A DNA stretch of 31,166 nt from Candidatus Heimdallarchaeota archaeon LC_2 (GTDB lineage: Archaea; Asgardarchaeota; Heimdallarchaeia; Heimdallarchaeales; Kariarchaeaceae), in contig MDVR01000078.1 in NCBI GenBank assembly GCA_001940725.1, positions 1 to 31,166 on the forward strand, given 5' to 3'. The notes beneath the pieces are model-generated. The model had not been told where the DNA came from. It saw only the letters and a program-made list of their open reading frames with translations, and did not search any database. Position 1 is the first letter of the stretch; each line of letters opens with the position of its first letter. This document shows positions 8,484 to 14,684 of this stretch, one piece after another. The translations under genes were made by a program, and so were the position numbers.

Positions 8484-8494
8484 CTTTAATTTAT
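8484..8494 (-). promoter_or_regulatory. Putative TATA element of the copy-2 regulator/M48 operon
   Basis: On the minus strand ATAAATTAAAG lies 24-34 nt before the ATG at 8460. The same 11 bases occur in the cupredoxin promoter at 8878-8888, so the two divergent units share a promoter core. Confidence 0.5.
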
Positions 8495-8645
8495 GTATTT
8501 ATTTTCAGTTAATTGTTATATCAAATCTTCTTTTTTTTTTTTTGAAATTTTCTTTAGTATATACATATTTATATATTTAATACCAGACATCTGCTTTCAA
8601 TTCACTTTCGATTTTTTTATATAAACAACTTGATTTCAGTAACAT

Positions 8646-8662
8646 AACTACTTCATGTAGTT
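8646..8662. promoter_or_regulatory. BlaI/CopY-like operator palindrome 1
   Basis: AACTAC-TTCAT-GTAGTT is a perfect 6-bp inverted repeat with a 5-nt spacer. Its inner ACTAC/GTAGT arms are those of the site at 8847. Bacterial BlaI, MecI and CopY recognise related palindromes built on TACA/TGTA. It lies in the middle of the divergent region, 184 bp before the regulator start. Confidence 0.55.
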
Positions 8663-8735
8663 TGACAAATTTAATATTTCAAATATATTGTTACCCTCTC
8701 AACCGCGTTTAACGAAATTGGAAGCGAATGGATTG

Positions 8736-8760
8736 TTTATGATATTTAGTAAATCATAAA
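8736..8760. repeat. Inverted repeat TTTATGAT / ATCATAAA
   Basis: Perfect 8-bp arms (8736-8743 and 8753-8760) around a 9-nt AT-rich loop, between the two ACTAC/GTAGT palindromes. It could be a binding site for a second dimeric regulator or a chance AT-rich dyad. Confidence 0.35.
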
Positions 8761-8846
8761 TAGCAATTAATTTTCTTATATTTAATCAAAATAATAGTAT
8801 TACTGTTTTTTTCTTTAACATATGATCGCAATTTTTTATATTTTAA

Positions 8847-8863
8847 TACTACATTACGTAGTA
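8847..8863. promoter_or_regulatory. BlaI/MecI-like operator palindrome 2 upstream of cupredoxin
   Basis: TACTAC-ATTAC-GTAGTA is a perfect 6-bp inverted repeat with a 5-nt spacer. It closely resembles the staphylococcal mec/bla operator half-sites TACTACA/TGTAGTA. It ends 8 bp before the TATA element of the cupredoxin gene, over or next to the TFB-recognition position, where binding should affect initiation. Confidence 0.65.
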
Positions 8864-8871
8864 AAAAGAAA

Positions 8872-8888
8872 AACTATATAAATTAAAG
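8872..8888 (+). promoter_or_regulatory. TATA element of the cupredoxin gene
   Basis: AACTATATAAATTAAAG lies 41-57 nt before the ATG at 8929, so a leader of about 25 nt is expected. It matches the copy-1 regulator promoter (6225-6241) at 16 of 17 positions and shares ATAAATTAAAG with the copy-2 operon promoter. Confidence 0.6.
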
Positions 8889-8928
8889 TGGTAATATATT
8901 ATATGAGACAAATTCTCAGGAAACAAAC

Positions 8929-9510
8929 ATGAAAACAAAATTTTTCACAATAATTCTTTTAATGTTACTGGTGTTCTATGCAAGCACCACTTTTGCCGAA
9001 GAAGGGCATGATGATGAGACTCCCAGTGATGATCATGGTGATGAAGCCATGGGTGAACATGAGGCTGAAGATCAATGCGATACACCTACCTTTGAAATTA
9101 ATATTATTGGAGGAGAAAACCAACAAATAACTTTTGATCAAACAAAATACTATGTGCCAATAAATACTTGTGTAGAAGTAATATTTGCTAATCTTGCTAT
9201 AATTGAACATGACGTAAGTATTGATGAAATTCATGATTCATTAGAGAAAGTTCATTTACATTTATCCAATAATACTGATGGACATGATGGAGATGGTGTT
9301 ATTTCGATGCACATGCAAACCCCCAATTTTGATACTGAATATGATATTTATTGTTCCGTACCTGGCCACAAAGTAGCAGGTATGACCGCTACACTTATCG
9401 TAGGTGAAGGTCTTCCTGAAGATGAGAGTTTCTTACCAGGTTTTGGATTTTTTGCGTTATTTATTAGCATGAGTACATTAATTCTCTTTTATAGAAAGAA
9501 AAACAATTAA
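8929..9510 (+). CDS. Secreted cupredoxin (plastocyanin/azurin-like) with PGF-CTERM-like tail
   Basis: A 193-residue exported blue-copper-type protein. Residues 1-23 form a signal peptide ending TTFA. Residues 24-49 are very rich in Asp, Glu and His (several HDD/DDH pairs) and may bind metal or act as a linker. In the cupredoxin domain (about 52-158) the likely copper ligands are His94 in EHDVS, Cys142 and His147 in YCSVPGHKVAGM, and Met152. The tail LPGFGFFALF at 169-178, a hydrophobic stretch and the basic end YRKKNN fit a PGF-CTERM signal, which archaeosortase A processes in other archaea to give a lipid-anchored surface protein. Role: extracytoplasmic electron transfer or copper handling. 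The upstream BlaI-like operator suggests control by one of the two neighbouring regulators. Confidence 0.88.
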   Translation: MKTKFFTIILLMLLVFYASTTFAEEGHDDETPSDDHGDEAMGEHEAEDQCDTPTFEINIIGGENQQITFDQTKYYVPINTCVEVIFANLAIIEHDVSIDEIHDSLEKVHLHLSNNTDGHDGDGVISMHMQTPNFDTEYDIYCSVPGHKVAGMTATLIVGEGLPEDESFLPGFGFFALFISMSTLILFYRKKNN

Positions 9511-9620
9511 TTTTGCTAAGTAAATAATTTATCTTAATAAAAAAATAATCATAAAAATAACAAATTAAACTACTCCTAAGTCACTAATATTTGTATAATT
9601 GCTCAATTTCAACTTATTGA

Positions 9621-10535
9621 TCAGGAGTAATGTCCAACATTTAGAATTCCTTTATTTTTGAGATATTCTCCAAGGGCCTCAGTTGTAATTTGAGCAGCTA
9701 CATTTTCTTTATGAACTTTAAATCCCAATCTTTTATTAATATCCAACATGGGTGCATTATCCGTCGCATTATCAGTCGAGGAGTATTCAACATCCGGGTA
9801 TTCATTTTTCAATTTGAGCAACATGGCTGCTTTTACTAATTTACCAAGTCCTTTTCCTCTGTATTCTTTCTTCACTGATGTTAGTCCTACTTTCGTTTCC
9901 GTTTTGTTTTCTGGGAGATAAACAATTTCAGTAAATCCAGATATATCGCCATTTTCTTCTATTGCTAAGATTCTAATTCTGATTCTACCAATTTTTGCAG
10001 CATCTTCTTCTTCTTTCCTTAACATTTCTTTTGTGAAAATAATATCATTAATATCTAAATCTTGTCTTGGAGCTTGATTCATGGTTTCTGTATAAAAGCT
10101 GAGAAATTTATCAAGTAGTTCGTCAGGCATTCTAGTATAATATTCCAATTTTACACCGGTGGCCCTTTCAAATCCTTCATTATACCAAGATTCAACCATT
10201 TCCCAATTTACATCAGTAAAATATAATCTATTCTCAACACCTGTTAATGCTTCTTGAGCACCAATTGAATTGAAAAATTTTCGGGTGCCTTCTTCTTCTG
10301 TACCCCCAAGCACAAGTTTCTTATCATTTTCTATGCAAAAATCATATACTATTTTTAATAAATTGGTTGCGATACCTTGACGTTGGTATTTTTTGAGGAT
10401 TTCTATCTCTACTTGAACTACATGCTTGTTTCCTTCATAATTTTCGGTTCCTTCTTTAATTGAACCGTAGAAAAAAGATCCAATTTGCTTGATACCATCT
10501 TGGGTATAGATATGAAAAGGTACTAGATCCATCAT
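9621..10535 (-). CDS. Tandem GNAT-fold N-acetyltransferase, first domain apparently 5'-truncated
   Basis: A 304-residue protein with two GNAT domains, which transfer acetyl groups from acetyl-CoA. Domain 1 has acetyl-CoA loop RQGIAT at 52-57 and FFNSIGA near 88-93. Domain 2 has YRGKGLG at 225-231 and the closing NKRLGFKVH at 267-275. The substrate is unknown. The protein begins with the strands just before the first acetyl-CoA loop, so the usual beta1-alpha1-alpha2 part (some 40-60 residues) of domain 1 seems missing. Upstream of ATG 10535 the frame stays open only 11 codons (reading PNIQEKLAFLI) to a TAG. The TnpB element lies immediately upstream, so truncation by insertion is likely. Expression and activity are therefore uncertain. 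Confidence 0.72.
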   Translation of the reverse strand: MMDLVPFHIYTQDGIKQIGSFFYGSIKEGTENYEGNKHVVQVEIEILKKYQRQGIATNLLKIVYDFCIENDKKLVLGGTEEEGTRKFFNSIGAQEALTGVENRLYFTDVNWEMVESWYNEGFERATGVKLEYYTRMPDELLDKFLSFYTETMNQAPRQDLDINDIIFTKEMLRKEEEDAAKIGRIRIRILAIEENGDISGFTEIVYLPENKTETKVGLTSVKKEYRGKGLGKLVKAAMLLKLKNEYPDVEYSSTDNATDNAPMLDINKRLGFKVHKENVAAQITTEALGEYLKNKGILNVGHYS

Positions 10536-10540
10536 GATCA

Positions 10541-10556
10541 GAAAAGCTAACTTTTC
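10541..10556. repeat. Short hairpin GAAAAG-CTAA-CTTTTC
   Basis: Perfect 6-bp inverted repeat with a 4-nt loop, 5 nt upstream of the GNAT start codon and within the presumed element/gene junction. It may be part of the transposon end. Confidence 0.3.
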
Positions 10557-10570
10557 TTGTATGTTCGGCT

Positions 10571-10627
10571 AATATTATACCAACGTCGCCGTATCCTCCA
10601 GCTGCTACACTGGAATAGTATAATATT
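10571..10627 (-). ncRNA. Structured 3' region of tnpB: candidate right end / omega (reRNA) scaffold
   Basis: AATATTATAC (10571-10580) and GTATAATATT (10618-10627) are perfect 10-bp inverted repeats. They enclose a locally GC-rich segment with an inner TCCAG/CTGGA stem (10597-10614). TnpB guide RNAs come from the 3' end of the gene and the element's right end, which is where this lies. This is inferred from position and structure only; no family match was made. Confidence 0.3.
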
Positions 10628-10630
10628 TGT

Positions 10631-10642
10631 CTCCTTAAGGAG
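10631..10642. repeat. 12-bp perfect palindrome at the tnpB stop codon
   Basis: CTCCTTAAGGAG is perfectly palindromic and contains the TAA stop of tnpB. As RNA it could form a small stem near the start of a tnpB-derived guide RNA. Confidence 0.4.
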
Positions 10643-12290
10643 AGGGACGCTTCCTTCCACTTGGTGTATTCAAGCTAGCAGGCTCGACCAAGATGGGTTT
10701 TTCATACTTTTTAACCATTGCAAGATCATTCTCGATACCATCAATTATATCAAAATTAATATCATTACTTGATTTATGATGACTCGTTACAACGGATACA
10801 GGAACAGAAATTGCTAAATTCTTTTTGGCTGTATTTGGACCTCTCATTCTCTTACGAGAATGAGCCTTCGGTGTAGTCTTAGTACCTTTTGCTTGATATG
10901 GTCTAAGAAATCGACCTAGTCCAACTTTACCCCAAGTTGATTTTGGTGCAAGTTTCCTGTACTTTACAGTACGTTTTGCTATATTCATAGCTCCATTGAA
11001 ATCGGCATTGTTGCGTACTCCACATTGGGGGTTTAAACATTTGAAAAACGATTGAGTAGGTCTTTTGCCTTTAATATTACATTTATAACAAAAGATCGAT
11101 GTCCAATATTCATCAATTGCAAATAATTTGTTTTTCAAACCAATTTCAGATAGTTTGTGTTCTAGCAATTTGGTAAATCTAAAGAAAGCCCAGGAGTTGA
11201 GTGTTTTCCTGAATTTTTTACCTTTACCATTGCCTTTTCTTCCATTTTTACGAATTCCTTTCAATTTACCTATTCCAATCTGTAAATTGAATGTTTGACT
11301 TATATCCTGGATATACTCTACTAATTCTTTTACCAGTATACGATTATATTCTAATGAAATTATCTTTCGACTGTTTCTAAGTTCTGTTAGTTTTCTGGAA
11401 ATATTACCCCTCGCAATTGAATTATTGATCCGATGATAATATTCTCTCTGTAAACTAGCTATTTGATATTCCAGTCTTGATAATTCTTTGAATTTATTGT
11501 CTGAATGCCAAGTTTTCCTATGCTGAATACCTGTAGCAGTCATCACCACAGAAAATGCAGTTTTATTTATTCCCAGATCAATCCCCATCACCGCTTTTGA
11601 TTTACCTTTTACATCCTGACTTTCAATCTGTGAATTGATGGAAAAATTGGCATAATGCATTCCATCTCTTTTTGATAATTTCTTAGATAATCTTAGTGAA
11701 GCAATTTTTCCTTTGGAAATCTGTTCTACATGATATTTGCTCAGTTTCAGGGGGATTTTCAATCTGTCATGTTTTACTCTCTTTTTTACCCCATTAACAA
11801 TTGACCAGTTGGTATCCATCGAATCTCTCATTGAAAGAATAACATTATTGATGCTAAAACGTCCTCTCGCTCCTCCATTATATAAAATAGTTCGTGAAAA
11901 TAATCCATGTTCTTTTCTAGGTTTATCAATTGATAATTTTGCATTTTGAATTTTTGACAGTTCAAGATATGATTTGTAAGTGCTAACTGCACTCTCCCTG
12001 CATTCTTGTAACTCATCAGTGGATATTCTAGGATATTTGTCCTTAAGATCATACATTACTTTTCTTCTACTTTTAGTGGTCAAAGTTAGTCGATCCAACA
12101 AACCAGTATCAATTTGGTATTTGTCACGTTTTGATAATGTAACGAGGTTATCATGTTCTTTCTTGATTATTCCAAGATATTTTTTAATGATGTTTGAATC
12201 TCGCTTTTGCATACGATGGTATCTCAATTGCTGGGATCGAGACATTTTATCCCAATTAATCGGGACTTGTATAGCAAAAGTATGTTTCAC
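10635..12290 (-). CDS. tnpB: TnpB RNA-guided nuclease-like protein with rearranged (Fanzor-like) RuvC site
   Basis: A 551-residue TnpB. The N-terminal 230 residues are lysine/arginine-rich and bind RNA in the family. RuvC-I is intact: GIDLGINKTAFSVV with Asp238. At the RuvC-II position, where TnpB normally has Glu in a motif like v-i-E-D-L-K-G-I, the sequence is IGIGKLKGIRKNG, with Gly341 in place of Glu. A glutamate occurs instead in AIDEYWTS (Glu394), just before the zinc finger, the position used by Fanzors and a subset of TnpBs. The zinc ligands are Cys401, Cys404, Cys418 and Cys423; RuvC-III is NNADFNGAMNIAKR with Asp430. About 110 residues follow RuvC-III, more than usual, rich in basic residues and then acidic. 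Start is GTG 12290. It is either an active rearranged nuclease or an inactivated derivative. Confidence 0.88.
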   Translation of the reverse strand: MKHTFAIQVPINWDKMSRSQQLRYHRMQKRDSNIIKKYLGIIKKEHDNLVTLSKRDKYQIDTGLLDRLTLTTKSRRKVMYDLKDKYPRISTDELQECRESAVSTYKSYLELSKIQNAKLSIDKPRKEHGLFSRTILYNGGARGRFSINNVILSMRDSMDTNWSIVNGVKKRVKHDRLKIPLKLSKYHVEQISKGKIASLRLSKKLSKRDGMHYANFSINSQIESQDVKGKSKAVMGIDLGINKTAFSVVMTATGIQHRKTWHSDNKFKELSRLEYQIASLQREYYHRINNSIARGNISRKLTELRNSRKIISLEYNRILVKELVEYIQDISQTFNLQIGIGKLKGIRKNGRKGNGKGKKFRKTLNSWAFFRFTKLLEHKLSEIGLKNKLFAIDEYWTSIFCYKCNIKGKRPTQSFFKCLNPQCGVRNNADFNGAMNIAKRTVKYRKLAPKSTWGKVGLGRFLRPYQAKGTKTTPKAHSRKRMRGPNTAKKNLAISVPVSVVTSHHKSSNDINFDIIDGIENDLAMVKKYEKPILVEPASLNTPSGRKRPSP

Positions 12291-12347
12291 TTGATAAAAT
12301 TATACCCTTGTCTATTAAAAACTAATTAGACAGTACATTGTAAGTGA

Positions 12348-12371
12348 AATTTTCCAATTTTCCAATTTTCC
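12348..12371. repeat. Three perfect tandem copies of AATTTTCC
   Basis: Three contiguous copies of an 8-bp unit, ending 9 bp before the TATA-like box of the M48 gene. It may be slippage-generated or a regulatory site; read on the minus strand it encodes nothing recognisable. Confidence 0.75.
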
Positions 12372-12379
12372 ATAACTCC

Positions 12380-12388
12380 ATATTTATC
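12380..12388 (+). promoter_or_regulatory. Putative TATA box of the EF-hand M48 gene
   Basis: ATATTTATC lies 29-37 nt before the ATG at 12417, fitting a nearly leaderless transcript. No Shine-Dalgarno is seen. Confidence 0.4.
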
Positions 12389-12416
12389 AATACAAGGAAA
12401 GTTAGTTTTTTATTCC

Positions 12417-13883
12417 ATGGACTCCTACACAGAAATCAAGTTAAAGAGATTGTTACCTGTCGTAATAATTACCACATTTGATTTACTTCAATTATATTTG
12501 ATACTTAAATTAGATGTAACTTCAAATAATGTAGGAGTAAGAGGCTATTCGTTTTCTATTCAAGAAGGTCTTGCATTAAATACATTGACAATAACTTACT
12601 TACTTGTATCGCCTATAGTTATTTCTTATTTTGGAATAATGAATAATACATCAAGACCGGGTATGGTGCAGGTGATTGGGCCAAAATCTCTTTATCAGGC
12701 TGTTAATACTGCCTTTAAGGTTGGCGAGTTTAGAGATATTGAAAAAACAAATAATAATATTCAGTTGTATTTTGAGAAAATATCTCAGGGTGAGCCTATT
12801 GGAACGATAAAAAATCTCACTATGATTTATTCTTTGGGTGTATTAATTTCCAAGCTTATAGATGAATCAGCTGTAAAATCGATTAAACGTGTGTATATGA
12901 GCGATAAAGATATTCCCAATGCTTTCACACTTCGAGTGATTCCAATTCCTTTTATCGGTCAAGATTGGATAATCATCAACAGAAATTTGGTTGAAGTGCT
13001 AAATAATAATGAGATAAGAGCTGTGACTGCACATGAAATTGGTCATGCTGCACGCTATGATTCCTGGCTAAACGTATTCATTTCTGTTCCTAAGTGGATT
13101 ATTATTTTCGGGTGGTCAATTGTTTTCTTTAAAATGATGCTGATAATATTTGAAGAAGGATTGGCTGGATTTTCACTATATCGTGTTGTAACAGTATTCT
13201 TATTCTTTGTAATAATTAGATTGTCGCTTAATATCATCCAATATCTCACTGATATTTTCAGAAGAAATTCAGAGTTATTAGCAGATCATTACGCCGCACA
13301 ATTGGTTGGTAGTGATATCTTAGTAAATGGACTAGTAAAAATTGCTAGGCGAGCAGATGTGATTAATTCTATTCATACAGATTTAGAATTCCTAATAAAG
13401 CAAAGTAGTTCAATTCCTCCAAATGCGTATCTAATGAGAACATTGAATGCCCTATCTCCCTCCGAATTATCAATTGAAAATGTTAGAGAGGATATCATAA
13501 AAAATTATGTTACTTTCAAACTAAAGGATACATTTCGAGCATTGAGAATTCAAATTACGGATGATAATTTGAATATTCTTATTGAACAATCTTGTAGTCG
13601 TTTAAATGATATATTAGTAGAAGAGAAATCTAAAACGTTAAAGTCAAAACCCTTTTCCATTGAACATTGGAAAGAAATTGACCTTGATGACAACCAATAT
13701 CTCTCAAAAGAGGAAATATTATTATTTGCCGAGAAGCTGAAAGAAAGTGAATTTCAGAATTATAATCGAGAGGGCTTAGCAAAAATGGGAATGATACTTG
13801 AATCACCAAGTCATCCACATATAAATAAAAGAATTATTTTTATCAACGATTCTATAATATCAAAAGAATTGAATAATAAGTAG
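12417..13883 (+). CDS. Membrane M48 zinc metalloprotease with a C-terminal EF-hand loop
   Basis: A 488-residue membrane protease. N-terminal membrane segments lie near 12-30 and 57-74, with a further pair near 222-246 and 254-275. The zinc site is HEIGH (His206, Glu207, His210), with third ligand Glu286 in SELLADHYAA. IPNAFT (166-171) and SHPHINKRI (466-473) are M48 landmarks. Between the protease core and that last motif lies DLDDNQYLSKEE (422-433), which fits the calcium-binding EF-hand loop: Asp at 1 and 3, Asn at 5, Leu at 8, Ser at 9 and Glu at 12. Calcium control is therefore possible. It is far larger than HtpX (about 290 residues) and not a close copy of the 307-residue protease at 7156. 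The GDPD gene follows 21 nt downstream on the same strand. Confidence 0.85.
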   Translation: MDSYTEIKLKRLLPVVIITTFDLLQLYLILKLDVTSNNVGVRGYSFSIQEGLALNTLTITYLLVSPIVISYFGIMNNTSRPGMVQVIGPKSLYQAVNTAFKVGEFRDIEKTNNNIQLYFEKISQGEPIGTIKNLTMIYSLGVLISKLIDESAVKSIKRVYMSDKDIPNAFTLRVIPIPFIGQDWIIINRNLVEVLNNNEIRAVTAHEIGHAARYDSWLNVFISVPKWIIIFGWSIVFFKMMLIIFEEGLAGFSLYRVVTVFLFFVIIRLSLNIIQYLTDIFRRNSELLADHYAAQLVGSDILVNGLVKIARRADVINSIHTDLEFLIKQSSSIPPNAYLMRTLNALSPSELSIENVREDIIKNYVTFKLKDTFRALRIQITDDNLNILIEQSCSRLNDILVEEKSKTLKSKPFSIEHWKEIDLDDNQYLSKEEILLFAEKLKESEFQNYNREGLAKMGMILESPSHPHINKRIIFINDSIISKELNNK

Positions 13884-13904
13884 CCAGAAGAGAATGAAAA
13901 TATA

Positions 13905-14597
13905 TTGTACAAAACCAAAATCATTGGGCATCGAGGATTAAAATCTAAGTTTTTGCAAGAAAATACGATGCATTGTTTCGATGCTGCATTTAAACTGGGT
14001 TGTGATGGAGTTGAGATGGATGTACATTTATGTAAGGATAGGCAATGGATAATACATCATGATTTTAATTTAGGGGGGTTAATATTACACAAAACTAGTT
14101 CTGATGTTTTAATGAATAAAGCTGAAGCAAAAGGGTATAAGTTAACTTTTCTTTCAGATGTGCTAGAAAAGTATCCAGATAAGGAATTGAATATTGAAGT
14201 TAAACCTGATTCATTTACTTTAGGAAAGGAACTTGGTAAATATATAATTCAAAATGGGAATTTAAATAAACATTATATCTCATCCTTCAAGTCAGAAACA
14301 TTAGCTGGAGTAAGAAATATATCTACGGATATTAATTTAAGTTGGATTACATTATACGCAATAACAAGGAAGTGGAAAGCCATTCATAAGAAAATTAATC
14401 TGTATACAATCAATCCATTTCATCAAATCATTTCTAATTACAAAATTCATCAAATTCACAAAGAAGGAATTAAAATCCAACTATGGACTCTTAATAAATC
14501 AAAATCAATTACTAAGCACCTTCGTTCAGGGATAGACGCAATAATAACAGATAAACCAAAATTAGCTATCGGTGAAAGACAAAAAATTTCATTTTAA
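13905..14597 (+). CDS. Glycerophosphodiester phosphodiesterase
   Basis: Hydrolyses glycerophosphodiesters to an alcohol and glycerol phosphate, with a divalent metal. The 230 residues are a complete GDPD barrel. Seen: IIGHRG with His9/Arg10, QEN with Glu19, GVEMDVHL with Glu37 and Asp39, HHDFNL with the second catalytic His52, LNIEVK near 105, and IKIQLWTLN near the end. It has no signal peptide, so it is cytosolic. The start is TTG 13905; ATG 13894 is out of frame and no other start lies between the upstream stop and 13905. It lies 21 nt behind the M48 gene, possibly co-transcribed. Glycerol kinase 3 kb downstream suggests a local role in turnover of lipid headgroups and glycerol. Confidence 0.9.
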   Translation: MYKTKIIGHRGLKSKFLQENTMHCFDAAFKLGCDGVEMDVHLCKDRQWIIHHDFNLGGLILHKTSSDVLMNKAEAKGYKLTFLSDVLEKYPDKELNIEVKPDSFTLGKELGKYIIQNGNLNKHYISSFKSETLAGVRNISTDINLSWITLYAITRKWKAIHKKINLYTINPFHQIISNYKIHQIHKEGIKIQLWTLNKSKSITKHLRSGIDAIITDKPKLAIGERQKISF

Positions 14598-14684
14598 AAT
14601 CACAATATCGTTGTTAATTTTAGAATTTATCATTTAATTGCGATTACATTAAAAAAAACATCGAATCCATTATAGATTGTAGAA

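Larger units (their letters stand above)
8461..8928. other. 468-bp divergent regulatory region between copy-2 regulator and cupredoxin
   Basis: No coding frame is seen. The region holds the regulator and cupredoxin promoters and three ACTAC/GTAGT-type palindromes, two strong and one degenerate (all annotated separately). It also holds a 13-base T run at 8531-8543 and a small palindrome AGTATTACT at 8796-8804. This density of dyad symmetry is higher than in any other gap of the window. Confidence 0.6.
10560..12330 (-). mobile_element. Probable IS200/IS605/IS607-type element carrying tnpB only (ends not resolved)
   Basis: A lone tnpB without a recognisable tnpA, with structured DNA just past its stop: a 12-bp palindrome (10631-10642) and a long 10-bp inverted repeat (10571-10627). 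The octamer ATTATACC occurs at 10574-10581 and again at 12299-12306, just outside the two ends of the coding region, and may mark shared end sequences. The flanking GNAT gene looks truncated at one side. Exact ends cannot be set from one copy. Confidence 0.45.
12291..12416. other. Divergent region between tnpB and the EF-hand M48 protease
   Basis: A 126-bp region that should hold the left end of the tnpB element and the protease promoter. It includes TACATTGTA at 12334-12342, a perfect 9-bp palindrome of the TACA/TGTA type recognised by BlaI/CopY proteins in bacteria, and the 8-bp triple repeat that follows it. Confidence 0.4.

Noticed and set aside
8965..9234. Minus-strand 89-codon frame opposite the cupredoxin
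   Set aside because: Antisense to a clear signal-peptide/cupredoxin gene; its own sequence shows no domain and has the composition of an antisense shadow.
10480..10690. Minus-strand open frame across the tnpB end reading SVAAGGYGDVGIILAEHTRK
   Set aside because: It looks coding-like in its GC-rich part but has no good start, overlaps tnpB and the GNAT gene in another frame, and coincides with the inverted repeats that better explain the GC-rich sequence.
10635..10718. A separate 27-residue peptide from ATG 10718 (MVKKYEKPILVEPASLN) resembling RiPP leader sequences
   Set aside because: It is in frame with tnpB, no peptide-modifying enzyme lies nearby, and no separate ribosome binding site is visible; kept only as a comment on the TnpB tail.
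12348..12371. CRISPR-like or satellite array at the AATTTTCC repeats
   Set aside because: The units are 8 bp with no spacers and only three copies; no CRISPR array or cas gene is in the window.
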